Assembly: GCA_900314935.1 (NCBI GenBank) | Contig: OMXE01000015.1 | Span: forward strand, 1 to 64,000 | Length of the DNA: 64,000 nt | Reading direction: 5' to 3' | Source of the DNA: an uncultured Prevotella sp. | GTDB taxonomy: Bacteria > Bacteroidota > Bacteroidia > Bacteroidales > Bacteroidaceae | Part shown: positions 43,801-52,072 of the stretch, in pieces | Numbering within the stretch: the stretch's first letter is position 1 | Layout of the letters: every line of letters begins with the position of its first letter | The notes under the pieces: generated by a model | What the model was told of the DNA's origin: nothing | The model's database searches: none | Seen by the model: only the letters and a program-made list of their open reading frames with translations | Translations under genes and position numbers: made by a program

Positions 43801-44152
43801 CCGTAAAGAGTCGTTTGTCCATCTTCTGCATACCCGTTACCACCACTTCATCGATGGTTGTAGCATCTGATTCCAACACGATTCTCATGTCCTGTCCACC
43901 TCTCAGCGTCTGGGAAACCATACCCACGTAAGTAACCACAATCTGCGGGTTGCTCTGCGGAGAGTTCAGGGAGAACTTACCATTTACGTCTGTGATAGCA
44001 CCTGTCTTAGTACCCTTGATCATGACGCTTGCGCCGATAACCGGCTCGCCATCATCCGCGGATATCACGGTGCCAGAGACTTTTGTCTGGGCCAATGCCG
44101 TTCCAAACACAAGGAACAGACAGGCCAACAAGGTCATCAGTCTTTTTTCCAT
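40838..44152 (-). CDS. SusC/RagA TonB-linked outer-membrane transporter
   Basis: Protein of 1104 residues: signal MEKRLMTLLACLFLVFGTALA, CarboxypepD_reg-like domain ('VSGTVISADDGEPVIGASVMIKG'), plug with 'DEVVVTGMQ' and 'SFQILKDGSATSIYGARAMAGVIVVTT', and a long barrel ending 'RQFTFTLRIGL'. The N-terminal 25 residues are close to those of the SusC at 33079, suggesting related paralogues. It heads a four-gene operon (SusC, SusD, zinc metallopeptidase, DUF4302 lipoprotein), a combination reported for Bacteroidota loci linked to peptide uptake. Confidence 0.96.
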   Translation of the reverse strand: MEKRLMTLLACLFLVFGTALAQTKVSGTVISADDGEPVIGASVMIKGTKTGAITDVNGKFSLNSPQSNPQIVVTYVGMVSQTLRGGQDMRIVLESDATTIDEVVVTGMQKMDKRLFTGATSKVDAEKAKLDGVADISRSLEGRVAGVSVQNVSGTFGTAPKIRVRGATSIYGSSRPLWVVDGVIMEDVTEVDADKLSSGDAETLISSAIAGLNSDDIESFQILKDGSATSIYGARAMAGVIVVTTKKGRAGQARINYTGEYTMRLKPSYSQFNIMNSQEQMGVYKEMANSGLISFGRTYRAQSSGVYGKMYQLMNQYNETTGRYGLANTPEAQAAYLREAEMRNTDWFDELFSTAIQHNHSVSLSTGTDKAQYYTSFSFMDDPGWTEQSKVQRYTANVNALYNLSKKVSVNFLSNAAYRKQRAPGALSQSINAVTGEVSRDFDINPYSYAINTSRALDPNEYYTRNFSPFNIHKELANNYMDLDVVDLKFQAELKYKPITQVELSAIAAYKYSTTTQAHNITEDSNMAMAFRAMDDATMRDANPWLYTDPDDANSLPISILPTGGFYRERKYKMNSWDFRATAQYNDVYGGDKHIVNLFGGMEVSNTDRNRTYFNGVGMQYNMGYLGAYDYRYFKKASENNEMYYTLTNSYNRKAAFFGTATYSYKGRYTINGTLRYEGSNRLGKATSARWLPTWNISGAWNAHEENWFEDVFGSALTHATLKASYSLTADDPSTNNAAVIIQSFNPWRLFASDKESGLEIYDFANPDLTYEKKHELNLGVDLGFLNNRINVQFDWFRRDNYDLIGPRQTNGTKGTITEYANVASMRSHGEELSISTKNIMTKDFQWNTDFIFSHVKTKVTELENRKQIIDMVTGSGFTMEGYPYRSLFSIDFQGLNEQGIPQFINEEGNKVTSDIYFQSRVVDYLIYEGPTDPTITGSLGNTFSYKGWHLNLFATYSFGNKVRLDPAFHASYSDLDAMPKEFKNRWTMAGDENYTDIPVIADLRQRQQDTYLSYAYNAFNRSTARVAKGDFIRMKEISLSYDFPKAWISHLSLNTLSAKLQATNLFLIYSDKKLNGQDPEFFNNGGVAVPMSRQFTFTLRIGL

Positions 44153-44215
44153 AAAAATCCTCTCGTTTGTTAAATAATATAATGTGTAAATTCAAAAACC
44201 AATTAGTTACAAAAT

Positions 44216-44248
44216 GCAAAATTAAGAAATATTTTATTATTTCACAAA
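44216..44248 (-). promoter_or_regulatory. Promoter of SusCD operon 1
   Basis: On the minus strand TTTG (44245-44248), a 20-base spacer and TAATTTTGC (44216-44224), about 60 bases before the SusC start. Confidence 0.8.
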
Positions 44249-44294
44249 TTTTTCTTATTAAAATTCACATAATAACCACAAATTAGTGATAATG

Positions 44295-46049
44295 TTAAGG
44301 AATTATGGTCTTTTTTCCTCCGATAATATAGATTCCTTTAGGAAGACGTTTCCTGTCGGTACCCAAGTAGATACCTTCCATACTATAAATGGCACCATCC
44401 AGACTATCCTGTTCTCTTACATGTTTTATTCCCGAGGCAACACCTCTTTGGAAAAACTGGAACGACATGGTCTTGTCTTCATTCTTCTTGATATTCTTGA
44501 TGGCCACCTGCATATACTTCTCCCCCGCGCTGTTTCTGTTGTGAAGCGTGGTGGCGGGACGGGAATTAACGGTCAGACTGTCGTTGAACAGGAAAGGGTA
44601 GGCATCGCCGATGATTCCCGAGATCGTGCTCGATTGATCTTCGTCGGCATGGAAGATGGTACACCGCTCGTGGTCGTTCACGAATTCATTGTAATACCTG
44701 TCGTAGTAGGTGCTGAACGAATTAACCGTATTCCAATACCACGCATCCGGGTCGTAGTCGATGTGGGTAATGAGTAGTCCGGTACCCGTGAGATTCTTGT
44801 CCCAGCCAATCCTCTGCCGGTTCTCCAACATGTAAAACTCATTGGGGTGCGCATCATTATATATAATATAGGTGTCGCCCCCATCGCTAATGGGCTTCAT
44901 GTCGTTGACAACGGTATCAGTAGTCAGCACGATGGGCTGCTGCCAGCCGCAGTACATCTTCTCGTAGGCGGTGTACCCCGCAGGACAAAAGCCGTTGCCG
45001 TTATACGAACCCTGATCCATCAGATCCCAGTTGCCCATTCCGTAGTTCTTACGGTCCTCATCGTACATGTCGGGTAATCCCAGACAATGACTGAACTCAT
45101 GACAGAGTGTGCCGATGCCGTCGATACGTGTACGGGTACTGAGCTCTGGTGAGCATGCATAGGTGTCGATACGCACCTTGTCCAAGCTCAGCGGCTTACC
45201 GTAATCCGCCTCTGTCAAGGACCACTCGTGCGGCCATATCGTATTATTGCCACCTCCGTTTGCCTCGCCTTGTCCGGCATAGATCACCACCACCTGTTCC
45301 ACGTATCCGTCACCATTCCAGTCGTATTCAGCGAAGTTCACCTCGTCATCCACCAGCAGACACGCCTCCATAATCATCTCGTCGGGGTGCGCGTCATAGT
45401 TGTCCGGTCCTACGTTCTTACCGTAATACTCAAAGTCGTTGTTGATGGTTACCGGTCCTATCACGTCGAACGTCAGGTCGAGCATTCCGTTACTCTGGTC
45501 GCGGAAATAGTCGCTCACGCAACCCTTGAACCCACGTTCGCTGAACCCTTTCTCGTTCGCTATCCTGTCGAACATCACCCTGTCGTTCTCCTCTCTGAAC
45601 TGCTTGTTCTGAAATTCCACGAGGATGATGAGGCCGCGGCGGTGGGAAGACCCACCTGGCCCCTCCGTAGGGAGGGGTATTGTGGAGGAATACTTCGAGG
45701 AAGGAGGATGGAGGAGGGAGGAAGGAGAATACCTTCGGGTGTTGTGTCGTTTACTCCAATCCTTTTCCTCCATCTTCTCCCATATCTCATCATCATTTCT
45801 CACTCCTCGAGTCTCATCATCATTTCTCACTCCACATTCCACACTCCACACTCCTCGAGAAAGATACCGGTTCCCAATAGAATCCTCCCACCAATGCGCC
45901 CTCTCATCACCGCGCAGCTCCACCTTCACCTGTCGTCCGTCCGACAGGGTGATGGTCTTCCATTGCCCGCGTTTGGCGGGTATGGCAAGCATCGTGGCGC
46001 AACACAGCGTTGCGAGGAAGGTATAGACTACCTTAGCACGTGGTTTCAT
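44295..46049 (-). CDS. Secreted M6-family metalloprotease, paralogue 2
   Basis: Protein of 584 residues. Signal MKPRAKVVYTFLATLCCATMLA; propeptide-like 'VELRGDERAHWWEDSIGNRYLSRG'; zinc motif 'HEFSHCLGLPDMYD' (His317, Glu318, His321); 'GMGNWDLMDQGSYN'; 'ENRQRIGWDKNLTGTGLLITHID'. It lacks the extra beta domain of paralogue 1 but keeps the tail 'YSMEGIYLGTDRKRLPKGIYIIGGKKTIIP'. In-frame repeats sit at the same two places as in paralogue 1: TGGAGTG words ('GVWSVECGV', 45802-45866) and a CGAGGAAGGAGG block plus GC-rich palindrome ('IPLPTEGPGG'). It is 17 bases after the PH-domain gene, so probably co-transcribed. Confidence 0.9.
   Translation of the reverse strand: MKPRAKVVYTFLATLCCATMLAIPAKRGQWKTITLSDGRQVKVELRGDERAHWWEDSIGNRYLSRGVWSVECGVRNDDETRGVRNDDEIWEKMEEKDWSKRHNTRRYSPSSLLHPPSSKYSSTIPLPTEGPGGSSHRRGLIILVEFQNKQFREENDRVMFDRIANEKGFSERGFKGCVSDYFRDQSNGMLDLTFDVIGPVTINNDFEYYGKNVGPDNYDAHPDEMIMEACLLVDDEVNFAEYDWNGDGYVEQVVVIYAGQGEANGGGNNTIWPHEWSLTEADYGKPLSLDKVRIDTYACSPELSTRTRIDGIGTLCHEFSHCLGLPDMYDEDRKNYGMGNWDLMDQGSYNGNGFCPAGYTAYEKMYCGWQQPIVLTTDTVVNDMKPISDGGDTYIIYNDAHPNEFYMLENRQRIGWDKNLTGTGLLITHIDYDPDAWYWNTVNSFSTYYDRYYNEFVNDHERCTIFHADEDQSSTISGIIGDAYPFLFNDSLTVNSRPATTLHNRNSAGEKYMQVAIKNIKKNEDKTMSFQFFQRGVASGIKHVREQDSLDGAIYSMEGIYLGTDRKRLPKGIYIIGGKKTIIP
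45649..45683 (+). repeat. GC-rich palindromic element, copy 9 of 9, in frame
   Basis: GACCCACCTGGCCCCTCC, loop, GGAGGGGTATTG. The protease gene reads it on the minus strand as IPLPTEGPGG, the same orientation and frame as in sufB, sufD and paralogue 1. Confidence 0.88.
45696..45866. repeat. Period-7 words in frame in the second protease
   Basis: 45696-45728 is a close relative of the 33-base arm of paralogue 1 (CGAGGAAGGAGGATGGAGG...). 45802-45866 holds CACTCCA/CATTCCA words plus two copies of CTCATCATCATTTCTCACTC. Unlike paralogue 1, the two sides are not complementary to each other. Confidence 0.8.
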
Positions 46050-46066
46050 CTTCAGTATTCTTCGCC

Positions 46067-46558
46067 TTACAGATTATTTTCCAAGTTCTTGGAGATATCC
46101 AATTGGTCGAGTGTTTCATTCAGTTTCGTGCGGAAACGGATAGGACTGGCGATGAACTGATAGGTGTTGACCACCTCGCCCGTGGTAATCTTGATGGTGC
46201 CGTAGTTGAACAAACGCCCAAGCATACTCTGTTCCACCATCACACCCTCGCATTTCACGAGTCGCAGCTCAGAAGTGTTCCGTTGCACAATGCCCTTCTT
46301 CACGATGAGCCGCTTACTGGTGATGTAGTATTCCGTATTCTTGGACACCAGCCATACATAGATATAGCCTATCAGCAAGGCCAATAAAGTAACCGCTACA
46401 AATGCCCACACCTCGGGTAGGTTAAAAGCAATAATAACCATTGCCACAGCCCAGAGAATGATTATCAACGATAAGCCTCCGGCATAGGCAAACCAATGGA
46501 GATGTCCCTTATGGACAATCTGCTCATTATTTGTCAGATGTTGTTCGATGAATCCCAT
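46067..46558 (-). CDS. PH-domain (bPH2-type) membrane protein
   Basis: Protein of 163 residues. ATG 46558 is chosen (MGFIEQHLTNNEQIVHKGHLH) because a promoter lies at 46586-46617; a frame from 46645 would start upstream of it. Two hydrophobic helices ('LSLIIILWAVAMVIIAF', 'VWAFVAVTLLALLIGYIYVWL') are followed by a bacterial PH-like fold: 'TEYYITSKRLIVKKGIVQRNTSELRLVKCEGVMVEQSMLGRLFNYGTIKITT'. Such small membrane PH proteins are common and of unsettled function. First gene of a probable operon with the M6 protease. Confidence 0.88.
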   Translation of the reverse strand: MGFIEQHLTNNEQIVHKGHLHWFAYAGGLSLIIILWAVAMVIIAFNLPEVWAFVAVTLLALLIGYIYVWLVSKNTEYYITSKRLIVKKGIVQRNTSELRLVKCEGVMVEQSMLGRLFNYGTIKITTGEVVNTYQFIASPIRFRTKLNETLDQLDISKNLENNL

Positions 46559-46585
46559 ATTTTTGATAAATTCAGGTTTTATGTT

Positions 46586-46617
46586 GCAAAGATAATGTAA
46601 ATCGGGCGCAAAACAAA
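46586..46617 (-). promoter_or_regulatory. Promoter of the PH-domain / M6 protease operon
   Basis: On the minus strand TTTG (46614-46617), a 19-base spacer and TATCTTTGC (46586-46594), about 28 bases before the chosen ATG. Confidence 0.78.
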
Positions 46618-46659
46618 ATAAAAAATAAAGTTTGCATGAGAACATGCAAACTTTTTAGA

Positions 46660-46775
46660 GGAGTGAGGAGTGAGGAGTGTGGAGTGAGGAATGTTTCAAG
46701 TACAAGTGACTTTGTATATGATACTGTATCTCTGTACTATTCTCATTCCTCATTCCACACTCCTCATTCCACAAC
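46660..46775. repeat. Period-7 inverted-arm element with hairpin core
   Basis: Left arm GAGTGAG-GAGTGAG-GAGTGTG-GAGTGAG-GAATG (46662-46692). Core CAAGTGACTTTGTATATG, then ATACTGTATCTCTGTACTATTC (46704-46744). Right arm ATTCCTC-ATTCCAC-ACTCCTC-ATTCCAC (46745-46773). The element at 52073-52195 is a sister copy. Confidence 0.88.
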
Positions 46776-46805
46776 AACTGTAGCAAGTCTAACTTGCTAC
46801 AGTTG
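46775..46805. terminator. Strong hairpin downstream of the SusD gene
   Basis: CAACTGTAGCAAGT and ACTTGCTACAGTTG pair perfectly (14 bp) around CTA. No T run follows on either strand, so it may be an RNA-stabilising hairpin rather than a true terminator. Confidence 0.5.
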
Positions 46806-46828
46806 ATATACTAACAAGAGGTTATGGA

Positions 46829-48778
46829 CTATTGTCTGTAGGCAGGATTCTGGTAGGCTGCCTTCTCCTCCTTCGACATGATCAGACCGTCGAGCTGACC
46901 CTGCGGAATAGGACGGATGTAATAGCCTGCGGGAATGTCGCGTGTGAAGGTCTGCAGATCCTTATCTGTGTAACCACTACCGGCGATGCGGTAGGTGCTT
47001 GCACGCTCAGCCCACTTCTGCGTACGAACGAGGTCGAACCAACGGTAACCCTCGCCCCAGAACTCACGACTACGCTCATCGAGGATGTAGTCGATGGTGA
47101 TGACATCGGGAGTAGCAGCCAGCATAGCCTCGGTATTGTCAACCGTAACAGCCACGTTGTCGTTCTGAGAGAATGTCTGCTTACCGGCACGGGCGCGGAG
47201 CACGTTCACCAAGGTCTTGGCCTCAGCGTTCTTACCCAGCTTCACAGCAGCCTCTGCACCGATGAGGTAGAACTCAGAGAACTTAGCCACATTCCAAGGA
47301 CGTGGGCTACCACCATTCACCTTAGAGCCTAAGCCACCATTGTTATCTGTACGGTAGATACCGATCTTCCAGTTGATGGGGTACTTCTTACGACTGATAT
47401 GGTTCACGGCTACAACGAAGTCGGGACGACCTTCCATCTCACCGAAGCCGAGCTTACCGTCGGCACCCGTGTAGTTGATCTTGCTGTCCTCGCTCTCGGG
47501 AACCCAGCTGAAGTAAACCTCGTTAGGACCAACCTGCATACCGTTAGCACCGAACACATAAGGCTCAGTACCGCCAGACTTCTGCCAGTTGGTGTGGTAG
47601 CGCAGGGTGAAGGTAGCATCATAGCGTGAGTCGATAGCCTTCACAGCATCTTCCCAAACACCACCTTCCATGAAGTTGTCGGCGATAGGAGCCATACGGG
47701 TCCAAGGACGACCGAGGGCCTGCACAGCCTCACGCTGAATAGGATTGATGGTAGCACCAGAAGCTGCCTTGGCAGTCATCTCAGTGTAGTTCCATGTCTC
47801 CATCCAGTAAGCGAAGTTCTCAGGAGAACCACCGCTACCCCAGCCATAGCCAGCACCGCCGTTACCGAACTTCTCGTCCTCGTCGTGATCAGCATAGAGC
47901 ATGATCTCAGAGTTACGGTCGTTGGTAGCCACGTTCACATCATAGAAGGTGGGCTGCAGGGCATACGGTCCAGGATTGTTGATAGCCTGCATAGCCATGT
48001 CGTAAGCCTTCTGGAAGTAGCTGTTAGCCTCGCCAGCGTTACGGCTGCACTCAGGATAGGTGGGGATATTGTTCGGGTTCTCCAGCCACCAAGCATAGGT
48101 AAGGTAAGCCTTGGAGAGATACAAACGAGCAAGGTTCTTTGTTGCTGTACCGGTGAGACGCGGGTTCTCGGGCAGGTCAGCCACAGCCTTCTCAAGGTCT
48201 TTGAAGATAGCAGCATACACCTCAGGTACGGTGTTACGTACAGAGGTACGAACGGTAGAGGTGTTGAATTTCAGTTCGCCAGCACCCAGATCCAGAGGCA
48301 CACCACCGTAGGTCTGCACCAGAATGAAGTAGTCGAAGGCACGGAAGAAATAAGCCTCTGCTAACAGTGCTGCATCCATACCAGCTTCTGCACCATTCTC
48401 GATGATACCGCTGGCGGTATTGATATTGGCAAAAGCCGCTCCCCAGCAACCACCGGCAATACTATTATTAGGTGTCATGGAGCCAACGCCTGAGAGGTCG
48501 GCATCCTTGAAGTTACCATCAGCACTCTGTGCATAGGTATACTCGTCGGTACCGGTTTCCAGACTGTTCAGGTAGTAACCGTTACCATAGAAATAACGCA
48601 AGTGAGCGTAGAGTGAGGTCAGACCTCCCTCGATACCCGCCTTCGTGGTGAAGAATGTCGGGTCGAACTGACTGCGAGGCTGCTCGTCGAGCACATCATT
48701 GCAGGATGTCAGCGTTGTGGAAAGACCACAGCAGACAAGACTCGCAGCGAGGATATATTTGATACTTTTAGTTTTCAT
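46829..48778 (-). CDS. SusD/RagB family lipoprotein of the xylan-type locus
   Basis: Protein of 649 residues. Signal MKTKSIKYILAASLVCCGLS with the lipobox cysteine in 'LTSCNDVLDEQP'. TPR-like body ('GLTSLYAHLRYFYGNGYYLNSLETGTDEYTYA', 'LLAEAYFFRAFDYFILVQTYGGVPLDLG', 'LARLYLSKAYLTYAWWLENP') and C-terminal 'IDYILDERSREFWGEGYRWFDLVRTQKW'. Longer than the other SusD proteins here. It binds oligosaccharide at the surface and lids the SusC pore; the nearby GH43, esterase and HTCS genes suggest arabinoxylan-type ligands. 47 bases after SusC. Confidence 0.94.
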   Translation of the reverse strand: MKTKSIKYILAASLVCCGLSTTLTSCNDVLDEQPRSQFDPTFFTTKAGIEGGLTSLYAHLRYFYGNGYYLNSLETGTDEYTYAQSADGNFKDADLSGVGSMTPNNSIAGGCWGAAFANINTASGIIENGAEAGMDAALLAEAYFFRAFDYFILVQTYGGVPLDLGAGELKFNTSTVRTSVRNTVPEVYAAIFKDLEKAVADLPENPRLTGTATKNLARLYLSKAYLTYAWWLENPNNIPTYPECSRNAGEANSYFQKAYDMAMQAINNPGPYALQPTFYDVNVATNDRNSEIMLYADHDEDEKFGNGGAGYGWGSGGSPENFAYWMETWNYTEMTAKAASGATINPIQREAVQALGRPWTRMAPIADNFMEGGVWEDAVKAIDSRYDATFTLRYHTNWQKSGGTEPYVFGANGMQVGPNEVYFSWVPESEDSKINYTGADGKLGFGEMEGRPDFVVAVNHISRKKYPINWKIGIYRTDNNGGLGSKVNGGSPRPWNVAKFSEFYLIGAEAAVKLGKNAEAKTLVNVLRARAGKQTFSQNDNVAVTVDNTEAMLAATPDVITIDYILDERSREFWGEGYRWFDLVRTQKWAERASTYRIAGSGYTDKDLQTFTRDIPAGYYIRPIPQGQLDGLIMSKEEKAAYQNPAYRQ

Positions 48779-48825
48779 ACTCTTATTATTTTCTTTTAAT
48801 TCTTCAATTCTTCAATTTTTCAATC

Positions 48826-51800
48826 TTAGAATGTAACGTTAATACCGAACAGGAAGTTGCGGGTAGAAGGTGTGTTGTAACCCACGATGGGCATTCTGTG
48901 CTTACCCGTGTAACCATCAATACCAACAGCTGTGTTCTGGTTAGCATAAGAGTTGGTCTCGGGATCAAGTCCGCACTCGTTGTTGAACGGTGAGAAGAGC
49001 ACGAACGGGTTCTGAACCGTTGCGTAGAGGCGCAGACGACTGATTCCGAAGTCCTTCACAGCCTTCAGGTTGTCGAAGTTGTAACCCAGTGTGATGGCAC
49101 GTACCTTCAGGTAGCCGGCGTTGAAGTAACCAAGGGTAGAACCATACTTGGGGTTATCACCGCTCTGGATACCACCTGGTTTCGGATACTTGGCACCCGT
49201 ATTGTTTTCTGTCCAGTAGTCAACATCCAGCTGTCCACGACGACCGGTCAGCATGTTCAGGTAACCGTTGGAAGAGTGGATAGCAGAGATCAGCTTACCA
49301 CCAACCTGGAAGGCACCGATTACAGTCAGGTCGAAGCCCTTGTAGCTTACTGTAGAGTTGAAACCACCGATGAGATCGGGCTCCATGCTCATGATCTCAC
49401 GGTCTTCAGCACCAATCTGACGGGTAGGATTACCATTAGCGTCGAGGGCCTTGTCGTGAGCCACCTTGATCATACCTACATTACCACCGGGCTCGAGGAC
49501 GTTCATAGCTGCCTCTTCTCCCGGCTGCCACAAACCGATATACTTATAGTCGTAGATCACATCGATAGGATATCCGGGGAACCAACGGTTTGCCTCATCA
49601 GGTACAGGCTTACCGTTCTCGTCAACAGCACCCGTCAGCTTGGTCAGCTTGTTGCGGTTCTGATAGAGGTTGATACCAGCTTCCCAGTTCCAACCGTTCT
49701 TATTGTCGATGATGATACCGTTCAACGTGAGCTCCCAACCCTTGTTCTCGGTATTACCGATGTTACCTGTATAGCTGCTTACACCAGAGGTAGAAGGCAG
49801 AGAAACGTCGAGCAGGATATCGTTGGTCTTCTGGATGTAGTACTCAAGAGATCCAGACAGACGACCGCTGAACATGGAGAAGTCGATACCGAAGTTCCAG
49901 GTCTTTGAATACTCCCAGCCCAGCTCGGGGTTAGGCAGTGCGTTCACATAGTAACCAGCCTTATATACATCACCGAAGTTATAGTTACGTACGGCCAGTC
50001 CACCAAGAGTAGAGTAGGGGTTGATACTCTGGTTAGAGGTCTCACCATAACCGATGCGCAGCTTCAGGTTGTCGAGCCATGACTTGGTTCCTTCCATGAA
50101 GGCCTCGCGGGCGATGTTCCAACCAGCGCTGACAGCGGGATAGGTGTGCCACTGATGACCCTTGGCCAGACGAGAAGAAGCGTCGGAACGGAGGGCAACA
50201 GAAAGCATATACTTATTATCATAAGAGTACATCACACGACCCATCCATGAAAGCAGACCGCTCTGCCAGTAGTTGTAACCGGCGAGGTTAGCCTGACCAA
50301 CGGCCTTGTCGAGTGCATAGTACTGGAAGTAGTCGGCAGGAATATCCTGTGCGTTGGCACCTGTTGACTCGTAGGTGGTTTGCTCGGCAGAGTACATACC
50401 TACTACGTTCAGGTTATGTTTCTCTGCGAAGGTGCGCTCGTAGGTAAGGAGGTTCTCCACTGCCCAGTTGTAGGTCTGGTTCTCAGAGATGTTACCGCTG
50501 TTCACTGCATTGGCATCCTTGTTGTTCACGCCAGTGCCGGTGAAACCGCCACCTTTTGAGCTTCTGAAGTTCAAACCGATGTTGATGCGATAGCTCAGTC
50601 CTTCAATCCAAGGGCACTTCACCTCACCGAAGAGGGTGTTGTAAGAACCGATACCCTTGTTCTCGCTCAGCCACACATCCTTGTCGCGCTTCACGGTCTC
50701 CTTGGTCACCACGCTCTGATCGTCGGCGGGCAGAGAGACATAGCGCTTCAGGTTACCGTTCTCGTCGTACGGACTAGCAAGCGGACTCTTGCTCAATACA
50801 CCATACATATCGTTCACACCTTGGTTCTTGCGGTAGCTGTTGTTAGTGCTCAAACCGAAGCGGAACCACTTGCCCACCATCTGGTCGAAGTTACCGCGAA
50901 CAGAGATACGGTCGTAACCCTCGGTAGGAACAACCGACTCATCATGGTAGTAACCGGCGCCGAAGCTGTAGCTACCGCCATTGGTACCACCGGCAACGCT
51001 GAAGTCGTGGTTATGACTGATACCTGTCTGGTAGTACAGATCCTGCCAGTCGGTATTGGTATTCTCGTTCTCGTCCAATGAGTTCTGGTACAAGCCAGCA
51101 TACTTACGGAACTGGTTGAAGGTTGGTCCGTCCATCATAGGATACTTGTGGAACACGGTCTTGAAGTTCACATAGCCATTATAGGTAACCTTGGCGGGAG
51201 CGCCCTGATAACCCTTGGCTGTAGTGATGATGATGACACCGTTGGCACCACGGGAACCGTAGATAGCAGTGGCGGAAGCATCTTTCAGGATGTCCATCGA
51301 CTTGATATCGGTGGGGTTGATATCAGAAAGCTTTCCCATGAAGGGGATTCCGTCGAGCACGATCAGCGGGTCGTTAGAAGCACTCAGAGAGCGCTGACCA
51401 CGGATACGGATCTGCATTTCCTCACCCGGCTTGGTAGAGGTCTGTGTCATGAGCACACCAGCAACACGACCCTGGAGGGCTTGTGCGGCATTGGTAGCTG
51501 CAATCTGGTTCAGTTTCTCACCACCTACATTGGCCACAGAACCAGTAACGGCCTCACGACGCTGGGTACCGTAACCGATCACCACCACCTCGTTCAGGCT
51601 GTGTCCTTCTTCTTTCAAGATAACAGGGATGTTCGACTCGCTGCCTACCTTGATTTCCTGTGAGATATAACCCACGTAAGATACGACCAAGGTTGCCCCT
51701 GGCTTCACTGAAATCTCAAAGTTGCCATCAAAATCGGTTACTACACCATTGGTGGTTCCTTTTTCGAGAATAGTGGCACCAATCAGCGGTCCTTGGGAAT

Positions 51801-51948
51801 CGCTCACCGTACCAGTCACTCTCTTTGCTTGTTGAACAGCATTCACGGAGTTCCCCTCCGGGGCTGCTGTGGCCTGTGTGGAAAGGGTCAGTCCGATGAC
51901 TGTACACAATCCCATACAAAGCATTCTTTTTCTTAGGTTTACTTTCAT
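48826..51948 (-). CDS. SusC/RagA TonB-linked transporter of the xylan-type locus
   Basis: Protein of 1040 residues. The start at 51948 (MKVNLRKRMLCMGLCTVIGLTLSTQATA) lies just below a TACCTTTGC element; a frame from 52029 would start upstream of it. CarboxypepD_reg-like domain ('VTGTVSDSQGPLIGATILEKGTTNGVVTDFDGNFEI'), plug with 'NEVVVIGYGTQ' and 'MDILKDASATAIYGSRGANGVIIITT', barrel ending 'RNFLFGINVTF'. It imports oligosaccharides with the SusD protein downstream. Probably controlled by the HTCS gene immediately upstream. Confidence 0.95.
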   Translation of the reverse strand: MKVNLRKRMLCMGLCTVIGLTLSTQATAAPEGNSVNAVQQAKRVTGTVSDSQGPLIGATILEKGTTNGVVTDFDGNFEISVKPGATLVVSYVGYISQEIKVGSESNIPVILKEEGHSLNEVVVIGYGTQRREAVTGSVANVGGEKLNQIAATNAAQALQGRVAGVLMTQTSTKPGEEMQIRIRGQRSLSASNDPLIVLDGIPFMGKLSDINPTDIKSMDILKDASATAIYGSRGANGVIIITTAKGYQGAPAKVTYNGYVNFKTVFHKYPMMDGPTFNQFRKYAGLYQNSLDENENTNTDWQDLYYQTGISHNHDFSVAGGTNGGSYSFGAGYYHDESVVPTEGYDRISVRGNFDQMVGKWFRFGLSTNNSYRKNQGVNDMYGVLSKSPLASPYDENGNLKRYVSLPADDQSVVTKETVKRDKDVWLSENKGIGSYNTLFGEVKCPWIEGLSYRINIGLNFRSSKGGGFTGTGVNNKDANAVNSGNISENQTYNWAVENLLTYERTFAEKHNLNVVGMYSAEQTTYESTGANAQDIPADYFQYYALDKAVGQANLAGYNYWQSGLLSWMGRVMYSYDNKYMLSVALRSDASSRLAKGHQWHTYPAVSAGWNIAREAFMEGTKSWLDNLKLRIGYGETSNQSINPYSTLGGLAVRNYNFGDVYKAGYYVNALPNPELGWEYSKTWNFGIDFSMFSGRLSGSLEYYIQKTNDILLDVSLPSTSGVSSYTGNIGNTENKGWELTLNGIIIDNKNGWNWEAGINLYQNRNKLTKLTGAVDENGKPVPDEANRWFPGYPIDVIYDYKYIGLWQPGEEAAMNVLEPGGNVGMIKVAHDKALDANGNPTRQIGAEDREIMSMEPDLIGGFNSTVSYKGFDLTVIGAFQVGGKLISAIHSSNGYLNMLTGRRGQLDVDYWTENNTGAKYPKPGGIQSGDNPKYGSTLGYFNAGYLKVRAITLGYNFDNLKAVKDFGISRLRLYATVQNPFVLFSPFNNECGLDPETNSYANQNTAVGIDGYTGKHRMPIVGYNTPSTRNFLFGINVTF

Positions 51949-51982
51949 ACAGTTAGATAAAAAAATAAAAAGATTTAACGAT

Positions 51983-51991
51983 GCAAAGGTA
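51983..51991 (-). promoter_or_regulatory. Probable -7 element for the xylan-type SusCD pair
   Basis: TACCTTTGC on the minus strand. No TTTG is found at the usual distance, which would fit a promoter that needs an activator such as the HTCS protein. Confidence 0.45.
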
Positions 51992-52072
51992 CGTAAAAAG
52001 AGAATATGTCTCATTTCTTTATGTATCATTGCTGTTAATTATTGTCTTTCATAGTATAGAACTGTGAAATTC

